From: Nymphaea colorata
Taxonomy: Eukaryota > Streptophyta > Magnoliopsida > Nymphaeales > Nymphaeaceae
DNA length: 64,000 bases
Direction: 5' to 3'
NCBI RefSeq assembly: GCF_008831285.2
Contig: NC_045147.1
Coordinates: 10,163,427 to 10,227,426, forward strand
The position numbers and the translations under genes are program-made. The notes below the pieces were generated by a model. It made no database searches and had not been told where the DNA came from. It saw only the letters and a list, made by a program, of their open reading frames with translations. The number at the start of each line of letters is the position of its first letter. Position 1 is the stretch's first letter. Positions 49,511 through 61,200 of this stretch are shown one piece after another.

Positions 49511-52500
49511 ATGAAGGCGATGTCGTCCAAGGCCGTGGTTCTGAGGTTCAATCTGGTCTTCATCGCACTGTTCCTCATCTTCTACACCGGCCTTCTGCTC
49601 ACTCCATCCATCGACCCTCAGGGTCGGCAGATGATGGTCAGATCATGTCCATCTGATGGTTGTCAAATGACCAAGGTAAGGTGAGTACCATGGTTGAGCA
49701 TTAGCAAGAAGAAATCCCATGTAGTTTCTCTTCACAAAATCCATGTTTTATTTGTTTCAGAACCAAAAACTTAAACCTCCTTTTAATCTCTAATCTTTGA
49801 CTACCCACAATGATTTTCAGCTTCAAGGTTGCACCTCCAGTAGCAAATTCTTATTATTGGTGTCATGATGATGAACGATTTTCTTAAAATTTATTTGCCT
49901 GAATCATGTATCACAAGGAAATTGAATTGTATACAGTTGAGAAGCATTTCTTTTCAGATTGATAATCAGAAATGCTGTTGCTTGTACACCATTTTCTGGT
50001 CAGTTAACTAGCAACTTTGATCTTCAGGTGATTGGAAATAACACTAGAGTGAAGCAATCCAAGTATGAAGGCAACAGAAAGCTCGAAGCCTACAGCAATG
50101 AAGGTGAAGGGATGATGGTGAAGGTGAAGCCTGCAATAAATATTTCCGCAGTGAGGAAATCCAACGTCCCCAGAGAAGAAAGGGTGGCGAAAGAAAATCG
50201 AGGGGCCAGCATCGCGCCAGTGAGGGAAGTAGTGAAAGTGAAGCAAAGAATTTTGGGCGTTGCTCCGGGGAAAGGTCTTGTGGATGTGAAGCCAGGAACG
50301 AAGATCGCGCTCGTGAATTTGAAAGACACCGAGGTGCAACAATGGAAGAATGCAGGTGAGGCAACCGTGATCGGATTCGACAAGGTGTCGGAGCTGTTCC
50401 GGTGGGATCACCTATTCCCCGAGTGGATCGACGAGGAGGAAGTGAACAAGGAGCCGTCGTGCCCGGAAATTCCGATGCCGGATTTCGGGAGCTACGGCCG
50501 GGATTTCGAGTTGGTGGTCGTCAGACTGCCGTGTAAGTTCCCGGAAAAGGGGTGGAAGAGGGATGTGCACAGGCTGCAGGTTCACCTCATCACTGCCAAC
50601 TTGGGAGTGAGGAATGGGAAGGAAGGGCTGTCGAAGCTAAGGTTCCTGTTCTTGGGCTCCTGCATGCCGATGGTGGAGATGTTCAGGTGCGAGGAGTTAG
50701 TGAGGCGTGAGGGCGATGCATGGCTCTATGACTCAGACTTGCTCAGACTTGAAGAGAAGGTTTCCCTGCCAATTGGCTCCTGCAAATTATCACTGCCACT
50801 GTGGAAAGAAGGTAAACCATTAATTTATTTATTTATGGCAACTATTTATTTATTTATTTGCTTACTTAGGTGGGAATAATCAATCTGTCCTGTAACTGCA
50901 CATTGGCTGGTCTCTGGTTGGTATAACCGCTCCTACCCACTGAGTACACCTAAGATTAGTGACAACCCACTTGCCTGGATCACCTGATTAGTCAGATTTG
51001 ATGAAGGAAAAAGGAAGAGGCTCTGGTTTCTGCAGTAGAGTCCCAAGAAGAAATGTTGTCTGAAAAAAGCTTTCAAGCTCAGATTTTAGCATATAATCCA
51101 TAGGATTCAAGATTACAATTAGGACAGTAAGCATCCAGTTGATGTCTGAAAGAAAATTAATTAGATCGAGATCAGCACTTAAGTTTTCAAAAAGCTGTTG
51201 ATCATTCTTTTCTGTTCTATGTTATCTAGAGTCTAGAGAGAGAGCAGATTCCCTGCATACTAGCTCTGCTTTCTCTCTCTCTCTCTCTTTTCTATGCTCC
51301 ATTCACCTTGTTCTATAGGTTTTTTTGTTTATTTTTGTTGTTTTTTGCCGTCCCTTTGTTTTCTTTGTAATTATTTGAAACTTGATTTTTGTTAATGAAT
51401 TCTCACTTTGTCGGCTCTCACTTCAATTGCTGAGAGACAGAATGAAGTTAGCCTCCTGGTTTTGTAGTCCCATCTGTTGAGGACATTTTGGTCATTTAAG
51501 CATGTAAACATTCTAGAACCAAGATAGAATCACAAGAAAAATTGGCAAGAATATTAAACAATATATTAATTCATTATATATACACTTTTAGGTACCAACC
51601 CACTGTGAGAATTTTATTGTTGGAAGCTTCTAAATGTCTGGCAGAGCGAGACTCAGTGCCAGTCAAATTTCCAAAAATGCCCGTGAACAGGATGAAATAT
51701 AAAGCCGTTAGTTGGACGACTCTGAATAATGGTTGTCCATTCCGGCTCCCAAATTCCCAGTCCCGAGTCGACTGTTTAAGTGCAGTTGATCCGAGCCTGA
51801 CCACATTGCTGGTTCTAATGGTCAATGCAGGAACCAATGAGATTGCTGATTTGTGGAAGAGGGGGACTGCCTGGGCCAATGAAGGTCGGACCAGATGGCG
51901 GCACCAGTGGCGGCCGCCGCAGCATCCGAGACGGGAGGCGTACGTAACGGTTCTCCATTCATCGGAGTTGTATGCATGCGGTGCGATCACCCTGGCTCAG
52001 ACCCTCCTCCAAACAAACACAACCCGGGACCTGGTCATCCTAGTGGACAGATCCATTAGCCCTCAGACCCGTCTTTCTCTCCAGTCAGCCGGGTGGAAGG
52101 TCCGGGAGATAACCCGGATCCGAAACCCGTTTGCCAAGAAGAACAGCTACAATGAGTACAACTACAGCAAGCTCAGGCTCTGGCAACTGACCCGGTATGA
52201 CCGGGTCGTGTTCATCGACTCGGACATACTTGTCCTCCGGAACTTGGACGTCCTTTTCGACTTCCCCCAGCTGTCGGCGACCGGCAACGACGGCGTGATC
52301 TTCAATTCCGGCGTCATGGTGATCGAGCCGTCCAAGTGTATGTTCAAGAACTTGATGAGGGAGACCAAGAGGGTAGTGTCCTACAATGGAGGGGACCAAG
52401 GGTTCCTCAATGAGGTCTTCATTTGGTGGCACAGGCTGCCTAGGAGGGTCAACTACTTGAAGAACAAATGGTCAACCAGCACCATGGAAGGGAAGATCAA

Positions 52501-52810
52501 GGACCAACTATTTGGGTCAGACCCACCTAAGCTCTATGGGGTGCACTACCTTGGGATGAAGCCATGGCTCTGTTACAGGGATTATGACTGCAATTGGGAC
52601 ATGAAAGGCCAAGAAATATTCGCGAGCGACGTGGCGCACCGGCGTTGGTGGATGGTGCATGACAAAATGGCACCTGACCTACAGAAGTTGTGTCTGCTAA
52701 CACCAAGAAGGAAGTTTGAGTTGCAATGGGACAGGAAACTGGCCAAGAAGGCTAGGTTTGGTGATGGGCATTGGAGGATCAATATCACAGACCCTAGGCA
52801 GTCCTTGTGA
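49511..52810 (+). CDS. GUX: GT8 xylan alpha-glucuronosyltransferase (GUX/PGSIP family)
   Basis: Three exons, 49511-49675, 50028-50811 and 51831-52810 (phases 0 and 1), give 642 aa. Residues about 11-30 (LRFNLVFIALFLIFYTGLLL) form a type II Golgi membrane anchor. A variable basic stem follows, then conserved plant GUX blocks. The GT8 catalytic domain has YVTVLHSSELYACGAITLAQ, RVVFIDSDILVLRNLD with the metal-binding DxD as Asp-Ser-Asp at 446-448, FNSGVMVIEPS, SYNGGDQGFLNE and HYLGMKPWLCYRDYDCNWD. Such enzymes transfer glucuronic acid from UDP-GlcA onto xylan. Length fits the family (about 560-660 aa). It is nearest GUX2/4/5-type sequences by memory; the exact clade is not settled. No disruption was seen. 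Confidence 0.93.
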
Positions 52811-53210
52811 TAAGTTAACAACTGCGCCATTTTGGCTTTCTTCTTTGTCATCATATTCTTTTGCTGGTTAGGCTGACCAGGGATGGTGTAGTTGGAGTAT
52901 TAGACATTTGTTCTTTTTGTGAGGGAATAAGTTTTTTGGAGATTCTTTTCAAATTTCTCAGACTATCAATGTGCAGATGTTTGATGATAAGTTATATATA
53001 GTGTATTTTTGCTGGTCATTATTTGAAAGTAGAGCCTTGTATGTTTGATGATAGCCTCAGCTCTGGTCTCAGATCTGCCGGATAACCACCACTTGATTTC
53101 TGCAAAATTTTGGATCCTATATACGTCAGAGGTTTCGGTCGATCTTTTGCTTGGTACGCAAATGTATATGAAGTCTATCGCTATAGACTAATTGATCACG
53201 TCAGGTCCAG
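52811..53210. other. 3' flank of the GUX gene
   Basis: T-rich DNA that should contain the GUX 3'UTR and polyadenylation site. No other feature seen. Confidence 0.4.
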
Positions 53211-53945
53211 GGATTTTAAATTCAAGGCTTTCTAAAGACACCTTTTTTTTTTTTTTTTTTGAATTTGAATCGAAATAGTTAGTCTTTTATTATAAGTTTG
53301 AAACATGTTTGCATGGCCGTATAGATAGGGAGAGACAGGTCACTCTTTGGTGTCCCATTTTCATGGGCATTATGCTATTGTGTTGCATGGGATGACAAGT
53401 TTTGATCACTGGTACATAGATTTTAAATTCAAGGCTCTTAAAAGACACCCATTTTTTTATTTTGAATTTGAATGGAAAGACTTAGTGTTTTATTATAAAT
53501 GAGAAGCGTGTTTGCATGACTCGATTTCTATAGGCATTATGCTCGTGTCATACGGGATGCCAGGGAGTTTAAATTCGATGCTCTTAAAAGACACCAAGTT
53601 TTTTTTTTTTTTTTTTTGAGCTTGAATTTAAAGACTTAGTGTTTTATTATAAGTGAAAAACATTTTTGCATGGCCCTATAGACAGGAGAGACAGGTCATT
53701 CTTTTGTTTTTTATTTCCATAAGCATTATGCTCCTTGTGTCATATGGGATCATCTGGGATGACAAGCCTTGATCACTGGTCCATGGATTTTAAATTCAAG
53801 GCTCTTAAAAGACACCTTTTTTTTTTAATTTGAATTGAAAGACTTAGTTTTTTAAAATAAACATGTTTGCATGGTCCTATAGACTGGAAGAGAGATGTCA
53901 CTCTTTTGATTTCCATAGACATTATGATATTGTACAGTATAGGAT
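53211..53945. repeat. Four-copy tandem array, 145-220-bp units
   Basis: Copies begin near 53213, 53420, 53566 and 53787 with GATTTTAAATTCAAGGCTCT and AAAGACACC, followed by a T-run of 7-19 bases, then a TTTGAATTKAAAGACTTAG segment, GTTTGCATGGCCYTATAGA and a GGCATTATGCT block. Units vary in length through internal deletions. No coding sequence. Confidence 0.85.
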
Positions 53946-53989
53946 TTAGTATGTTATGAAGGTGAAGGTATGCTGTCTCTTAAGTAGCC

Positions 53990-54720
53990 ACCAATATAAT
54001 CTTGGGGAAGGATTCGTTTCGTTTTTTGGGCGGTGGATCGTAATTCTCTCTCTTGGCGTGTGTGTGTGTGTGTGTTAGAGAGAGAGAGAGGGCCTTGAAA
54101 TCTTTTGAAAACTAAAGCAGCACTCTTTGCACACAGGTCAGGAACTTGAAGACCTCTTTCTTTTGGCAAGCAAATGAAATCCCACGCAACATGATGCCTT
54201 TTGGATGTAGTAGTGAGCGGATCATCCCACAAAAACTTTTTCGAGTACTTGCTAATCGATCTTTGAACAATAATTAGCATCAGCACAAGAGACATTAAGT
54301 ACATAGGAATTGTGGGCAACATATGCTTGATAAGGGTCAACCGACTTGCTATCGAGAGATATTTTCAGTGAACTTAAGCCTATTAGCAATCACTTCAGCT
54401 ATCAATCTTCGAAGAAGAGTGAATAAAAAAATTTGTCTGAACTTAGAAGTATCAGTACCATCATCTTGATTTGGACAAGGGAGACGATAGAACGATGCAT
54501 AGACGAAGGTAGGCAGGCATTGTGATAGAATTCAGTGAGCACTTGATGAAAGTCCGCATGAAATAAATTACGAATGCGCTAATGAATATCAGGTTGAAGA
54601 CCGTCTGGACCTGACGCCTTCCAACCACTCAGTTGTTTGAGAGCCTCGTTAACTTCAGAAGGACGAAAAGGACTCCGCAAAAGAAAGGCCTGCGAGGGAG
54701 ACAAGACATGAAAGCCCAAC
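53990..54720 (-). mobile_element. Non-LTR (LINE) reverse-transcriptase relic
   Basis: Minus-strand reading gives KASGPDGLQPDIH near 54620-54580 (compare KAPGPDG of plant LINE reverse transcriptases). Degraded sequence follows, then TLIKHMLPTIPMYLMSLVLM, SKKFLWDDP and WDFICLPKERGLQVPDL at about 54340-54100. These correspond to the region after the polymerase core (family pattern LIKSVLSSIP...FLWG...KPKxxGGLG). Many stops and frameshifts occur, and the endonuclease, polymerase catalytic box and 3' end are missing or unrecognisable. Confidence 0.8.
54064..54093. repeat. (TG)n(AG)n microsatellite
   Basis: A short TG run followed by an AG run inside the LINE relic. Confidence 0.9.
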
Positions 54721-55069
54721 TCACCAATAGAAGAACCAGGGTAGAATATTACTTCCTGGAAAAGAAAGATGCTGCAGTGAGAATATCCGGTCCTTGAAAT
54801 GCGATCCCATCCACCAGTATGTATTGTTATCTCTCAACTTCAACTACCGAACCTTCGACCGCTGCTTCCAGTAGCACTCGTCAAACACACAGAGTTGGGT
54901 TAATTTGATAGTCAATGAGACTTGCTGAACACGACACTCATCCAGTTGCCGCTCCACCGAAGAGGTGGAAGAAGTCAAGCCTTGCAGACTATTCAACTCA
55001 GTTAGCGTTCACCCTTAAGACTTAATTGTTAAACCTTCTTTTGAAGGAATCTTACATCCCCAATATTAG

Positions 55070-55718
55070 TTGGTTTCATCCAATCAGTTTCAGTATAGTT
55101 GGTGGAGCTCACCGAAGCACATGGATAATGCTCTTAAGACTCTGGTTGCCTACCATAATTTAAACAAAGACACTGCTGACCATAAACCTCTGTTACAGAG
55201 TGATTTGGTAGATGGTTTGATCAGCTGGTTGAGCAAATGCTCCCTCTGGATCTCATCTAAGATCTGCTGTCCTCTATTGCAGTGTTTTGCTTGCCATAAG
55301 TAAACCTCGGGTTCACATTTTTTTTTGGGACAATCTTGTCTGGATTTTAAAATCCTGACTTGGAATTTCAGGCTGTAACTGAGACTGAAACAAGAAATTT
55401 CGTGTGCGCTTTTTTGGCCCTTTAATGAAAGATGGTATCATGTCAGGTTGCATTGTAAGTTAAGAAATGGCACCAAACAGATTCCACCATTATTAGCGCC
55501 TACGAGAAGACCTGCTAACCTCCTTGATGCAGTTTTTCTTTGCATTGAAGTTTACCGTCTTAATGTTCAGATACTGGAGACGAGTCCCACTTTTGTTGTG
55601 GGTTGCTCTGGTTCGTCCCCAATAAAAATCCTTCCTGAAGTAAAAGGTACCCTTTCTTTACCTGCCGAGGAAGTTCCCATATTGCTTACGCTTTTTCCCG
55701 CAGAACGAGTTCAAAATT
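55070..55718 (+). pseudogene. Two putative exons of an unrecognised protein
   Basis: An open stretch from about 55070 (FQYSWWSSPKHMDNALKTLV, LVDGLISWLSKCSLWISSKI) can end at donor CATAA|GTAAAC (about 55301). It rejoins in phase at acceptor ATGTCAG (about 55446) to read KLHCKLRNGTKQIPPLLAPT, RRPANLLDAVFLCIEVYRLN and FVVGCSGSSPIKILPEVKGT, stopping at 55720. Further protein-like sequence (EFKIELQKIDARNFYLKQ) follows in another frame after what may be a retained acceptor (CCGCAG). No upstream start or clean downstream end was found. It is probably a fragment of a larger gene, family unknown to me. Confidence 0.35.
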
Positions 55719-56257
55719 GAACTTCAGAAGATAGATGCCAGAAACTTTTATCTGAAGCAAAATCTTGATTCATCTGGGTGAGCGATTGATGTCCAGAGAG
55801 AGCCAAGCTCTCTCCCATACCCTTGTCTCATGGTCCTATGCAGCATATGCGTCTGGAGTTACATTGGTGTTACACTCTGCTAGTAGGGAAGCCACATATA
55901 GGCAACACCAACCTCACAAGAAATCTTTATTTTTATGTTGGTGCTTTAAAAAAATTGTATATAGTAGATCTGTAGGACTTTTAACTAGTGTCCCTCGGCC
56001 CAAAGTTTCTGACTCCACCACACCGTTTTGCTCCACCACACCGTTTTGCCTCATATGACTTAACACAGCATAACACTCATGGGAGTTGAAGTGACAATGT
56101 GAGATCTAAAAGTGGGCATCATATGCCGGGTACCCGATGGGCAGTCAAGGCTGGGCTTGGACCAGTTATTGGCAGTGGTTTGACCTCCACGGCCTGTTAA
56201 AAGAAACTCGTTGGGCCAGGGTGGCCTGAGTTAGGGTATTAGGGGCCTTTTTTTTGT

Positions 56258-56282
56258 TCTCTCTCTCTCTCTCTCTCTCTCT

Positions 56283-56314
<32 letters not shown>
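56258..56314. repeat. (CT)n plus (AT)n microsatellite
   Basis: About 12 CT units, a short interruption (AATA), then about 13 AT units. Confidence 0.95.
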
Positions 56315-58258
56315 GACCAAAAGTTTCTAATATATTAGAAAAGAAGATGTTAAGGACTTTAAAAAATGATAGACATCAAAGTGGGTACCCAGGGGTATGA
56401 ATATGAAAATCAGGCTTAACCCAATAATTAAGCGAGCCATGCTTGGATTACCAAGAACATCTTCGAGCCTGCCCGAGCTCAGCTTTGTCAAAGCCTTGAG
56501 CTGGCTCTGCCAAATGCCGAGTCCTAGTGAGAGCTTCAAGCCTACCAACCAAACCAGTTGCTTATTGCCTCTTCAGAAGTACGTTACTAAGCCAGAAAGT
56601 TGATGTTATCAAAAAGAGAAAAAGGGAAGAAAGCTTGGAGAAGTTCGTTACGCTTCGTTGAAATGAAAAACTCTGTTCTCAAATGTTTTATTTACACTTT
56701 TATCACCTATTATTTCAATCCTTTCTTCGATTGATCTATATTTTTTACTCCACGTATGCTGTGCTTTTTCAATCATACAGGCACATGCTATTATGACTAT
56801 ATACTTAATTTTTCCTCTTGTTTTCATTTGGTTTGGGAAGCCCTTATGACACCTTAGGTCCTCAGCTCGCCATTATGAAGATGGAACGAGTGGATGGCTG
56901 TCCAGAGAGAGGAATCCTAATGATGTCAAGACCATGTTTCTGCACATTATGTAGGTTCTCAACTACAAACCTTACTTGGAAATAATGCCAGACCAGTATA
57001 CGTGGTGAGCAAGTGGTAAGAGGGAAAACCAGTTGAAACTTTTGGAACAAGTCTCAGCTTGTTTATCTTGTTGCCTGAATATTTTTATGTATCGCCCTCA
57101 TAAGGTTAGATATCGGAGCTCACCCTCATGAAAATAAAAAAGAAAAAAAAAAGGTAGAAGGCTCATAACCAAGCATTCATCTCTAGCAGGAGGAAGAGCT
57201 TGTACAATCTAAAGAAATAACAGCAACGAACCCAAGTTAGAAAAGGAAAACCAAACAAAGACGGAAATGAAAATGATTGCCTTTTATTTTTTTTCCCCTT
57301 AGTATCATGCCACTGTGTTGTGGATGAAAGAGATGCCAATGTTAATGATGAATTGACCACTGAGCAACATGCTGACAAGGTAGCTCACCATCCAAAGTGA
57401 AACAGGGAACCCTTGTCGCGAGTTACCTCTATTGATTTTGTTTCCCAGCATCACGATTTCTGTTTTTCTGTTTCAAGGTGGCAACACAATTCAATACATA
57501 CCTTTCAAATGAACTAATCAGCCCACTTCGAAGCATCGACAGACCGATTTTTGCCTACCCTGATCTATGTACTTCATCTTAAGCAAGCCCAGACAAAGCC
57601 AAAGTGGTTAGCATAAGGGGCCACGGTCATGGTTAAAACTTCAAAACACCCCACGCGACCGCTTTGCAGAAATTCAAGCTATAAGGTGGCACATTTTAAT
57701 AAAGTACACTCAAGGTTTTGCTGCTGCCTTCAACAGAATTCAAAGATTGGGCTCCTCTTCAAACTCGTTTGAGAAAAGAAGTGATACTCATAAGAGCCCC
57801 ACCACAGCAAACCAGGTCAACCCTTTCGGCACAAAATGCTCCAAGCTCAACCCAGACCATTCGTAAGTGGAACTTCCATGACAAGACTAAGCCTCGACTA
57901 CCAAAGCCTCACCATTCAATACCATAGAAAGCTCAGGCAACACAGACTCGCATGGTCTAATACAAATGCCATGGTTTTCCGGAGCTAACCTGATTGTGAA
58001 GTGCCCGGATAGGTAATGAAAGATAAAAAGCTCAGGCCCTAAGAGCTGCTGATTCTCATGAAATGGCAAACTTCATGCAAAAAGACCTTTCAGTAATGTC
58101 ATCTGTGCATCCCTGTTAGATAACATTTCATTCAAAAAAGAACGCCACCAAGCATGAATGACATAAGCAGCAAAAGAGGTCATCTAGGAATGGTTTCACT
58201 AAATACAATCAACTGGAATTTTTGAAAATATATGATAAAATGATTATCTTAAAATTAT
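56315..58258. other. Intergenic DNA downstream of the pinin gene
   Basis: No gene recognised. Short frames on both strands (for example 56327-56603, 56862-57050, 57718-57927) lack family resemblance. The part near 58258 is the 3' flank of the pinin homologue. Confidence 0.4.
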
Positions 58259-61200
58259 CTAGTTTCTTTCCTCTGGGCTAGGACTGATCTTACCAGCTTC
58301 TGTTTCCACTTCTTCATCGACCCTTCTAATACCATTATCGTCAACCACAAGGACATCATCCATCATATCATCTTCTCCAACATCGTCTTCAACATCTTCT
58401 TCATTATCATCACCACGTGGGATTTTAGAAGTCTTAGGTCCGTGAGCTTGTCTGTGTGTCTCCAGTTCTTGATCCATGGTCTCCTGCAAATTTGCTTTAT
58501 TATTTGCCTTCCATGCATTCCTAGCATTTTGCCATCTTTCAAGCTCAGCTTCCACATTTGCAAGATAGTTTTCGGTAATTTGCTTCTGATATTCAGTCAG
58601 TTCCTCTCTTCGTCTTGCCTTCCACTCAAGAAGCTCCTGAAAAAATTCAAAGCAACAAAAATAAAGGCTGCTCCATGGATCATATTATCAACACAATCAT
58701 TTTCATCCTCCAGGCACAAGCCCCAAGCCTTGTCATTCTGATTTGTGTTCCCGTACGCAATAATACCTGGAGTTCTTAAGGAATGACATTGTTCACAAAA
58801 GGAGACTACCTTTTCTTTCCGTTGCTCAGTTAAGGCTGCATCATCTTCCAATGGTTTGGCTGGCATGTAAAAAATTGGAGGTTCTGCTTTCGTTCTACAA
58901 ACCAAAGAAACAAAAATATGTCAAAGATGAATCGGCAGATAGAGCAGCAAATCTGTTATGTTCTGTAAGTCTGCACCAGTTGCAGCTTCTCATTCTTAGA
59001 AGCTAACATCACCATGCACATGAACAGAAACTTATCTTTGTTCTCAATAAAATTGGGAACATGGACACTTTTGGACCAAAAGTAGAAATAACCTGCAGAA
59101 AGAGAAACAAGAGAAAACAAGACATTAGGAAAAACAAAACGCGAGAGAGAGAGGGAAGTATAATGGAGAAAATAATAGCTGGAAACAGGTAAACAGCTCA
59201 ACACAAAAAAGATGCAGAACATAAGCAGCATAAGCAAGCGACAGAAAAAACCTAAATTGGATACCTTAAAAAATTGCACAGTTTATTATGGTGCTCAGCC
59301 CAGCGAAGAAACACCAATTCCAACTTCTTCTCTTCAGCCTTTGCAGCAACTCTAGCTCGAAGAGTCTACTTAAGCAAAGATCAAAGTTTTGGTGGTAAGC
59401 TCATGGCAAAAAAATAATCTGTAAGGCATTTCCACAAATAACATTCTCAGGTTTTTAATGGTGAGACTTTTTCAGGTATTTTTCAGCAAAGTTGTTCTTT
59501 TGGAAAAACTAAGAAGCAAATAAAAAAAATAGGCAAAGATGAAAAAAAAATGAGAAACTAATAAGAAGACATTAAAAAAACTAGTTAAAATGATCAGGAT
59601 AACGCTTTAATGATGACAAAGATTATGAAAAGCAATTGAATTTAACATGAAATTTAAATCCATGATGATATTAATGTAAAAAATTTTAAAAAGGAAAATG
59701 ATGGGAAAAAGTGCAAAAAAACATGATAAAATTATTTACACATTTCTTTTCAAAAAAACACATTTTTTTCATTTTTTTGTTAATATTTCAATATTTTCAA
59801 AGATATGGTGATATCTGTGACAATATAAAGCAAGGTAGCATAAAGAATAAAACCCACCAAATCACGCCTCCGCTTTTCAGCAAGCTCTTCACGCTCTTGC
59901 TGACGTAGTTTCTCACTTTCCTCACGAGCCCTTTCTTCAGCCTGCACAAACATGTTTTAACTAAGAGTTTGAAAAAGAATCATCTGTATACTACTTTGTT
60001 GAAATTTACATCTGTTATAGAAAAATTAAGGAGAGAGAAAAGTTCAACAGGACCAAACACCAAATCCTAGTTGATAGAACTAAGAAAGAATGGAGTCCAA
60101 GGACAATGCAAGGTTGCAGCAAATAAAAATACTTAAGAGTCAAAATAAAGAAGCAGCTATCTACATGTCAGTTCTACAAGTTCATGTCTAGTGTGCCATG
60201 ACAAATCTTGGTAAAGGAGGAGGCAAGTTCCTAGTGCATCAAACAAACCAACAGCAAATAAATTCAGCAGAATAACTCTAATCCTGTCAAGTAGCATGAA
60301 AGAACAAATGAATTTTACAAACACAAACAGTCACCAGAAATACCTTTCAAAATAGGTGGCCTTTTCTAATATTGCATTGTTTCCAACAACAACCACAATA
60401 GTATCATGTTAAGACTTAAAATTGTCACATTCCAAAATATTAACCACATTCGTTGCAGACAAAAATTGAAAAGAAATACAAAATTCATTAATACACTGCT
60501 CACACTTCACATATCTTCTATGTGCTTGTCTTGACTCTTGTTTTTTGATGAATATTGGTATCACCAATTACTTCCAACATTTTCACCAAACAGTGACCCA
60601 ATGGCATCAAATATTTCCATTATTAGTAACCATTCTTCAGAACAATCTGTTTTGCACCTAATGACAAATGTTGCCATTCTCCTAACCATACTTCATAACA
60701 ATCTGTTTTGCACCTCAATTTCACTAAATCCTGTCAACACACAAGTTTAGAAAAGCCAAAGAGTACTTCAGACCCCAGCAAATTCTTCTATAAAAGCGAG
60801 GAGCAAAACAATGAGAACATCCATTTTGATAAGAATATGGTTGTGAACTTCATATGAGACTGTTCTCTTCTCCATAAATATTTTTGTTCGATTCACCTCT
60901 ATGTCAAAAAAATAAGAACAAAAGCAGGATACATATGAAACCTTACTTTCACTAATTTTTTCAAAGTTCCTTTTTCAGTTTTTAATCATTGTTGATGCGC
61001 CTAAGAAAATAGACTTATATTGTTGATTACAATGTATTGACTTGTTTAGAACCTGAAATGGCTGCCACCCCAAGGGTATACTTCTGAATCAGTTAAAAAA
61101 AGTAAGGGTTCTCCAGGAACCTAGATAAGGCAGGGATATCTTTGTCCAAAGCTACTAAGGCAGGAAAATGAATAGCTATTTGCCTATTTCCCGTATTTAG

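Noticed and set aside
49959-50027. Extension of GUX exon 2 upstream to the earlier acceptor at about 49957
   Set aside because: Read in phase from exon 1 it meets a stop after 17 codons. The acceptor at 50027 (CTTCAG) keeps the frame open.
50004-50411. Three overlapping minus-strand frames opposite GUX exon 2
   Set aside because: Shadow frames; the plus strand carries the conserved GT8-family protein.
51542-51830. Extension of GUX exon 3 upstream along the open frame
   Set aside because: The GT8-family homology begins at TNEIADLWKRG right after a GCAG acceptor, and the phase from exon 2 fits only that site.
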